Assembly (NCBI GenBank): GCA_017999215.1
Contig: JAGOBQ010000147.1
Location: 1-8,685, forward strand
Source: Thermoanaerobaculia bacterium
GTDB lineage: Bacteria > Acidobacteriota > Thermoanaerobaculia > UBA5066
Length of the DNA: 8,685 nt
Direction: 5' to 3'
Made by a program: the position numbers and the translations under genes. Each line of letters begins with the position of its first letter. The stretch's first letter is position 1. Shown here piece after piece: positions 5,346-8,685 of this stretch. A model generated the notes under the pieces. It searched no databases. It was given only the letters and a program-made list of their open reading frames with translations, and was not told the origin of the DNA.

Positions 5346-5542
5346 CGTGTGTGGGACTCCGGAGGGATCGGGCTGTGGAAGTCCGTGCCCGACGTTCGTG
5401 CCGGCCGCTGAAGGCCCGCGCTCGAGCGTGGGCGCTCGGCACCCGGATCGGGCCGGACGAGGGAGACGGCGCCCACGCCCGCGAGCCCCACGAGGGCGCT
5501 CGCGCCGCCGACGCGGATCGATTCGGACTGTGGCCCTGTCAT
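5342..5542 (-). CDS. Small 66-residue protein with one predicted membrane helix
   Basis: This small ORF starts at ATG 5542, with GGAGG 8 bases upstream. It ends in TGA 5344-5342, overlapping the start of the flavin reductase gene as ATGA. Good ribosome binding site plus coupled stop is strong evidence that it is translated. The protein begins MTGPQSESIR, followed by a small-residue hydrophobic stretch, VGGASALVGLAGVGAVSLV (11-29), long enough to cross a membrane. A polar Pro/Arg/Ser tail of about 35 residues then ends SPIPPESHTR. The stretch is Gly/Ala/Val based, so it could also be a signal anchor. I recognise no family. It may localise or regulate the reductase or the downstream signal peptidase, but its role is unknown. 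It is the first gene of the row and so defines where the operon begins. Confidence 0.6.
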   Translation of the reverse strand: MTGPQSESIRVGGASALVGLAGVGAVSLVRPDPGAERPRSSAGLQRPARTSGTDFHSPIPPESHTR

Positions 5543-5606
5543 GTCGAGGTCCTCCGGGCGCGGTCTGGAACGCCTCGCGCCCTGCCGGCGAGCTTTCCGG
5601 AGGCGC

Positions 5607-5622
5607 ACCCTGCTTCGAGGGT
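5607..5622 (-). terminator. Short hairpin after the AraC-type regulator stop
   Basis: On the minus strand the TAG stop (5628-5626) is followed three bases later by ACCCT-CGAAGC-AGGGT (5622-5607), a 5 bp perfect stem with a 6-base loop. There is no T tract after it. It separates the regulator from the small-protein/flavin-reductase row, 65 bases upstream of that row's first ATG (5542), so it may end the regulator transcript. The remaining bases 5543-5606 hold the ribosome binding site and no clear promoter boxes. Confidence 0.3.
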
Positions 5623-5625
5623 TCT

Positions 5626-6663
5626 CTACGGGCGAGCGAACGCGGGGATGCGGAAGCGCTTGCGGTAGGCGCCGGGCGCGAGGCCGGTCGTGCGCCGGAA
5701 CAGGCGCCGGAAGAAGGCCGGGTCCTCGTAGCCGACCTGCCAGGCGACCTTCTCGATCGGCGTGTCGCTCCGCTCGAGCCGGCGCTTGGCGCTCTCGATC
5801 CGCAGCCGCTGGACGTAGGCGATCGGCGCGAGGCCGGTCGCCTCGGTGAAGCGCCGCTTGAACGTGCGCTCGGCGAGCCGGGAGCGCTCGATCATCGCCT
5901 CCACCGGGTTCGCGACGGAGAAGTGGCCGTCCAGCCACTCCTGTGCGCTCCGGATCTCGGCGTCGCCGTGGTCGCGCCGGCCCTCGAAGACGAGGAACGG
6001 CGTGAGGCCGTCCTGGTGCCACTGCAGCGCGAAGAGGCGCGCGACCTCCTGGGCGGCGGTCGCGCCGGCATAGCGCGCGATGAGGTAGAGGACGAGGTCG
6101 TGCCAGGCCATCGAGGCCCCCGAGCTCACCAGCTCCTCGCGCCGGCCCGAGACGACGAGCACCCGCTCCGGGTGGACCGGGACGGCCGGGAACGCGGTCG
6201 CGAACGCGCGGGCGTAGCCGAAGTGGACCGTGGCGTCCCGGCCGTCGAAGAGGCCCGTCTCGGCGAGCAGGAAGATCCCCGAGCAAGCCGAGCAGAGGAC
6301 CGCCCCGCGCTCGTGCATCGCCCGGAGCCACTCGACGAGGCGGGGATATCGGCCCTTCACCCAGCCCCCGGGCCTGAGGAGCACCGAGGGGACGATCACG
6401 AGGTCGGTCGCGTCGACGTCCGCGACCGCGCGCTGCACCTCGATCGGGAGCCCGCTCGCCAGCCCGAGGGCTCCCTCCGACTCCCCCACGATCTCGACCT
6501 GGAACGGCGGCCGCGCGCCCGTTCCCGCGCCGAGCCCGTCCATGTTCGCGAACGCGTTCAGCACGTCGAAGATGCCGCTCAGCGTCGAGATAACCGCGTC
6601 GGGCAGGGCGACGAGGCTGACGTGGAGCGGGTCGGGCCCGGGCTGCGCGGGTCGTCTGGCCAT
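5626..6663 (-). CDS. GlxA/FtrA-type AraC family transcriptional regulator
   Basis: A 345-residue DNA-binding regulator with two parts. Residues about 12-195 form a DJ-1/PfpI (class I glutamine amidotransferase-like) domain: LHVSLVALPDAVISTLSGIF at the start, ADVDATDLVIVPSV (81-94), and the nucleophile-elbow-like CSACSGIFLLAETGLFDGRD (124-143), with Cys127 in the usual place and His147 in ATVHFGY. Residues about 235-345 form the AraC double helix-turn-helix: SRLAERTFKRRFTEATG (261-277), then IEKVAWQVGYEDPAFFRRLF (303-322) with the family signature, then TTGLAPGAYRKRF. In this family the DJ-1-like domain is a ligand sensor, usually not an enzyme. The ATG at 6663 is preferred over a further upstream start because the upstream residues are Arg/Ala-rich and not family-like; the ribosome binding site is modest (GAGG). 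It is divergent from the methyltransferase gene and probably controls it or itself from the shared gap. Confidence 0.93.
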   Translation of the reverse strand: MARRPAQPGPDPLHVSLVALPDAVISTLSGIFDVLNAFANMDGLGAGTGARPPFQVEIVGESEGALGLASGLPIEVQRAVADVDATDLVIVPSVLLRPGGWVKGRYPRLVEWLRAMHERGAVLCSACSGIFLLAETGLFDGRDATVHFGYARAFATAFPAVPVHPERVLVVSGRREELVSSGASMAWHDLVLYLIARYAGATAAQEVARLFALQWHQDGLTPFLVFEGRRDHGDAEIRSAQEWLDGHFSVANPVEAMIERSRLAERTFKRRFTEATGLAPIAYVQRLRIESAKRRLERSDTPIEKVAWQVGYEDPAFFRRLFRRTTGLAPGAYRKRFRIPAFARP

Positions 6664-6843
6664 CCGCCTCGACGTTATCTCGCGGCCCGCGCTCCGCGCC
6701 ACGGCCCGCCCGCCCGCGGGGACCGGCGCACGTGGCACGAATGGACCGGTCCCGGGCGAATCCGACCCTGGTGGCGCGCCGGGCGCGACGCCATCTTGTG
6801 CGGGACGTCCGGAGTCCCGGAAACGAGCACGAGGAGGCGACTC
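6664..6843. promoter_or_regulatory. Shared divergent promoter region with short palindromes
   Basis: A 180-base region between two outward-facing starts. It contains the perfect 10-base palindrome GGACCGGTCC (6743-6752). It also contains an inverted repeat, CGGGAC (6801-6806) and GTCCCG (6814-6819), separated by 7 bases, the left half of which is itself part of the palindrome GGACGTCC (6803-6810). The second site lies about 20-40 bases upstream of the methyltransferase ATG. The ribosome binding site AGGAGG ends 6 bases before that ATG. These dyads are candidate operators for the divergent AraC-type regulator or another factor. AraC proteins often bind direct rather than inverted repeats, so the assignment is tentative. 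No clear -10 or -35 boxes are seen. Confidence 0.4.
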
Positions 6844-7911
6844 ATGAGCTCAACCGCAATCGACACCACCCGGCTGGAATCCCTGCTCGCGCGCGCCGTC
6901 GGCGACCTGTCCGCCGGCCACGGAGGGGTGATGGTCAGCATCGGCACGAAGCTCGGCCTCTACAAGGCCCTCGCGGGCGCGGGCCCGCTCAGCCCGAAGG
7001 AGCTGGCGGCGCGCACGGGCTGCGCCGAGCGCTACGTGAGCGAGTGGCTGAACGCGCAGGTCGCGGGGGGCTACGTCGACTACCACCCGGCGAGCCGCAC
7101 CTACGAGCTCTCGCCCGAGCAGGCGATGGTGCTCGCCGACGAGGAGAGCCCGGTCTTCATGCCGCACGCCTGGCAGGTCACCGCGACGATGTGGGCGGAC
7201 GAGGAGAAGACGATCGAGGCGTTCCGGACCGGGAAGGGCGTGGCGTGGGGCGACCACGACGACCGGCTCTACTGCGGCGTGGCCTCCTTCTATCGGAACG
7301 CCTACCGCGGCAGCCTCGTGTCGCAGTGGCTCCCGGCGCTCGAGGGCGTCGTGGAGCGGCTCGAGGCCGGCACCACGGTGGCCGACGTCGGCTGCGGCCA
7401 CGGCCACTCGACGCTCCTCATGGCTGAGGCCTTCCCGAAGTCACGATTCCACGGGTTCGACGTGCACCCCGCCTCGATCGAGGCGGCCCGGCGCAACGCG
7501 GCCGAGGCCGGCCTCGAGGGGCTCGCCACCTTCGACGTTTCGCCGGCCGCCGGGTTCCCCGGCGAGGGCTACGGGCTGATCTGCTTCTTCGACGCGCTGC
7601 ACGACATGGGCGACCCGCTCGCCGCGGCTCGGCGCGCCGCCGGCGCGCTGGCCCCGGACGGCACGGTGATGCTGATCGAGCCCTTCGCGAACGACCGCGT
7701 CGAGGACAACGTCTCGCCCGTCGCGCGGCTCTACTACTCCGCCTCGGCCGCGCTCTGCTGCGCGAACGCGATCGCCGACGGCGGACGCCTCGTCCTCGGC
7801 GCGCAGGCGGGAGAGGCGCGCCTCGCCGACGTCTTCCGCAAGGCCGGATTCACGCGCTTCCGGCGCGCGTCCGAGACGCCATTCAACCTGATCCTGGAAG
7901 CCCGCCGCTGA
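6844..7911 (+). CDS. SAM-dependent methyltransferase with N-terminal winged helix (Rv2258c-like)
   Basis: A 355-residue class I methyltransferase that should transfer a methyl group from S-adenosylmethionine to an unknown small molecule. Residues about 10-100 form a winged-helix dimerisation domain, with GTKLGLYKALAGAGPLSPKE (34-53), then the LAARTGCAERYVSEWLN helix pair and YELSPEQAMVL. The Rossmann core begins at about 170. Motif I is VADVGCGHGHSTLLMAEAF (179-197) with the glycine loop D-V-G-C-G-H-G. The acid that binds the ribose of SAM is Asp206 in FHGFDVHP. Motif IV is CFFDALHDMGDP (247-258), followed by the strand GTVMLIEPF (273-281). The C-terminal signature LGAQAGEARLADVFRKAGF, ending TPFNLILEAR, matches the Rv2258c-like family. 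The ATG at 6844 has AGGAGG 6 bases upstream. It is the only complete plus-strand gene and faces away from the AraC-type regulator. Substrate unknown; a secondary-metabolite or antibiotic-like target is possible. Confidence 0.95.
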   Translation: MSSTAIDTTRLESLLARAVGDLSAGHGGVMVSIGTKLGLYKALAGAGPLSPKELAARTGCAERYVSEWLNAQVAGGYVDYHPASRTYELSPEQAMVLADEESPVFMPHAWQVTATMWADEEKTIEAFRTGKGVAWGDHDDRLYCGVASFYRNAYRGSLVSQWLPALEGVVERLEAGTTVADVGCGHGHSTLLMAEAFPKSRFHGFDVHPASIEAARRNAAEAGLEGLATFDVSPAAGFPGEGYGLICFFDALHDMGDPLAAARRAAGALAPDGTVMLIEPFANDRVEDNVSPVARLYYSASAALCCANAIADGGRLVLGAQAGEARLADVFRKAGFTRFRRASETPFNLILEARR

Positions 7912-7914
7912 CAC

Positions 7915-7940
7915 GCGCGCTCGTCCCGAACCTCGCGCGC
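7915..7940. terminator. Weak hairpin between convergent methyltransferase and reductase genes
   Basis: GCGCGC occurs at 7915-7920 and 7935-7940 with a 14-base spacer, in the 37-base gap between the plus-strand stop (7911) and the minus-strand stop (7949). The arms can pair as a 6 bp stem, but each is a palindrome on its own and there is no T tract. It could serve as a shared transcript end; the evidence is weak. Confidence 0.25.
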
Positions 7941-7948
7941 ACGGCGGG

Positions 7949-8521
7949 TCAGGGCGCGTCGCCCGCGTCCCGGCCCGCCTCCTTCGTCCCCGTGGCGGGA
8001 ACGACCTCGTACTCGCTCTGGACGAGGCCTCCGGCGAACGTGCGGGTCGCCACGTGGGTGAGCCGGACGTCGGCGTCGAGAGGGCCGAAGAGCGGGATGC
8101 CCTCTCCGATGAGGACCGGGACGCGGGAGACGACGAGGCGTTGAACGAGGCCGGCCCGAACGAACGCCTGGATCGTCAGGCCTCCATCCACGTAGACGTG
8201 GCCGAATCCGCGTGTCGCCAGCTGCGCGAGCACCTCGGCCGGCTCGCCGGTCATCCGCTCGACGACGGCCCCGGCCGGCGCCGGCGGAAGGGGCCGATGG
8301 CTCAGGACGAAGACCGGCTTCGCCCCGTACGGCCAGTCGGGGAACGGGAGGACGACCTCGTAGGTGTTCCGGCCCATCACGAGCGCGTCGACCGTGGCGA
8401 AGAACTCCTCGAATCCGTGGGGCTCGTCACCCGAGCCTCCGGCGGACAGAAAGTCGAAGCTCCCGTCAGCCCGAGCGATGAAGCCGTCGACGCTGGTGCC
8501 GACGAAGACCGAAGCTCTCAT
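7949..8521 (-). CDS. Dihydrofolate reductase family protein (RibD C-terminal fold)
   Basis: A 190-residue protein of the RibD_C/dihydrofolate-reductase-like family, NADPH-dependent reductases found alone in many bacteria (YyaP/YwjB relatives). Visible features in order: the first strand and loop VFVGTSVDGFIARADG (5-20), the nucleotide-binding ALVMGRNTYEVVLPF (46-60), the strand PVFVLSHRPLP (69-79), and HVYVDGGLTIQAFVRAGLVQ (108-127) with the G-G dinucleotide of the cofactor loop. The closing strand is VPVLIGEGIPLFG (134-146). The length agrees with the stand-alone family. The fold is sure; the substrate is not, and true riboflavin or folate activity is unlikely without partner domains. The ATG at 8521 has GAGGAGG 5 bases upstream. 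A short Thr/Glu/Ala/Asp tail follows the fold. It ends 37 bases from the end of the convergent methyltransferase gene. Confidence 0.93.
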   Translation of the reverse strand: MRASVFVGTSVDGFIARADGSFDFLSAGGSGDEPHGFEEFFATVDALVMGRNTYEVVLPFPDWPYGAKPVFVLSHRPLPPAPAGAVVERMTGEPAEVLAQLATRGFGHVYVDGGLTIQAFVRAGLVQRLVVSRVPVLIGEGIPLFGPLDADVRLTHVATRTFAGGLVQSEYEVVPATGTKEAGRDAGDAP

Positions 8522-8533
8522 GGCGTCCTCCTC

Positions 8534-8551
8534 GACCCGGAGAGCCGGGTC
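8534..8551 (-). promoter_or_regulatory. Hairpin directly before the ribosome binding site of the reductase gene
   Basis: GACCCGG (8534-8540) and CCGGGTC (8545-8551) form a perfect 7 bp stem around a 4-base AGAG loop. Read on the minus strand the stem ends at the first base of the GAGGAGG ribosome binding site of the reductase gene (ATG 8521). Such a structure could modulate ribosome access, or be the terminator of the upstream membrane-protein gene; it lacks a T tract. Confidence 0.35.
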
Positions 8552-8604
8552 ATTCCGTTCGCGACGAGTCCGGGCCGGGCGCGCACGCAGACCGGGACCG
8601 ACGC

Positions 8605-8685
8605 TCAGAGTCGAAAGACGGAGACGAGGGCCAGGAGAGCCAGCTGCAAGGCCGGAAGGGCCAGCGAGGCGAGGACGACACGCCG
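8605..8685 (-). CDS. C-terminal end of a membrane protein (5' partial)
   Basis: An open minus-strand frame enters from the right edge and stops at TGA 8607-8605, giving 26 residues. Apart from two leading Arg it is hydrophobic almost throughout (VVLASLALPALQLALLALVS, then VFRL), which fits the last membrane helix of an integral membrane protein. The fragment is too short to name a family or to exclude a chance frame. If real, it is the upstream neighbour of the reductase gene, with an 83-base gap that contains a hairpin next to the reductase ribosome binding site. Confidence 0.5.
   Translation of the reverse strand, partial: RRVVLASLALPALQLALLALVSVFRL

Noticed and set aside
5626..6331. Minus-strand extension of the 66-residue ORF through the regulator gene
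   Set aside because: It is an alternative frame of the regulator with Arg/Pro/Gly-rich sequence. The ATG at 5542 has a strong ribosome binding site and marks where sensible composition starts.
6675..6947. Minus-strand ORF across the divergent gap and the start of the methyltransferase
   Set aside because: It overlaps the methyltransferase on the opposite strand and has no ribosome binding site or recognisable motif.
5023..7911. A 962-codon plus-strand open frame that would fuse a long Arg/Pro-rich protein to the methyltransferase
   Set aside because: The part before 6844 is antisense to the flavin reductase and regulator genes, has low-complexity Arg/Gly/Pro/Glu composition and no motif. 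A clear ribosome binding site and ATG at 6844 define the true start.

Overview
The window is very GC-rich bacterial chromosomal DNA (about 70% G+C by eye), with gene bodies rich in Ala/Arg/Gly, clear GGAGG-type ribosome binding sites and several GTG/TTG starts. A 26-residue Lep-type signal peptidase helix, thioredoxin-fold periplasmic proteins and AQ-type signal-peptide ends point to a Gram-negative, soil or sediment type genome. Acidobacteriota or a similar high-GC phylum (Myxococcota, Eisenbacteria-like) is my best guess, from style only. There is no rRNA, tRNA, CRISPR array, insertion sequence or phage gene. No gap between genes exceeds about 180 bases.

Layout. The left edge (1-173, +) is the Pro/Ala-rich C-terminal end of an unrecognised protein. 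It converges on a minus-strand gene (249-971) for a 240-residue protein with a transglutaminase-like Cys/His/Asp pattern; the 75 bases between them are almost filled by a nested inverted repeat. Next comes a minus-strand gene row, read right to left: secreted thioredoxin-like protein (3332-2844), an 81-residue secreted fragment-like ORF (2833-2588), cupin (2570-2211), GNAT acetyltransferase (2214-1690) and LOG-family phosphoribohydrolase (1699-1112). The last three overlap by 4 and 10 bases. A 148-base hairpin-rich gap separates this row from a second minus-strand row: a 66-residue small membrane protein (5542-5342), NAD(P)H-dependent FMN reductase (5345-4809), signal peptidase I lepB (4775-4020) and a secreted protein of unknown function (4023-3481). 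Two of its junctions are 4-base ATGA overlaps.

Further right, a GlxA/FtrA-type AraC regulator (6663-5626, -) is divergent from a winged-helix plus Rossmann SAM-dependent methyltransferase (6844-7911, +). The shared 180-base intergenic region has short palindromes, so the methyltransferase is the natural candidate target of the regulator. The window ends with a dihydrofolate reductase/RibD-C-fold protein (8521-7949, -) and the hydrophobic C-terminus of a membrane protein (8685-8605, -).

Most genes are recognisable housekeeping or accessory enzymes. I do not see a convincing new multi-gene defence or biosynthetic system. The least explained items are the transglutaminase-like orphan, the unknown secreted protein coupled to lepB, the small membrane protein coupled to the flavin reductase, and the 81-residue fragment between the thioredoxin and the cupin.
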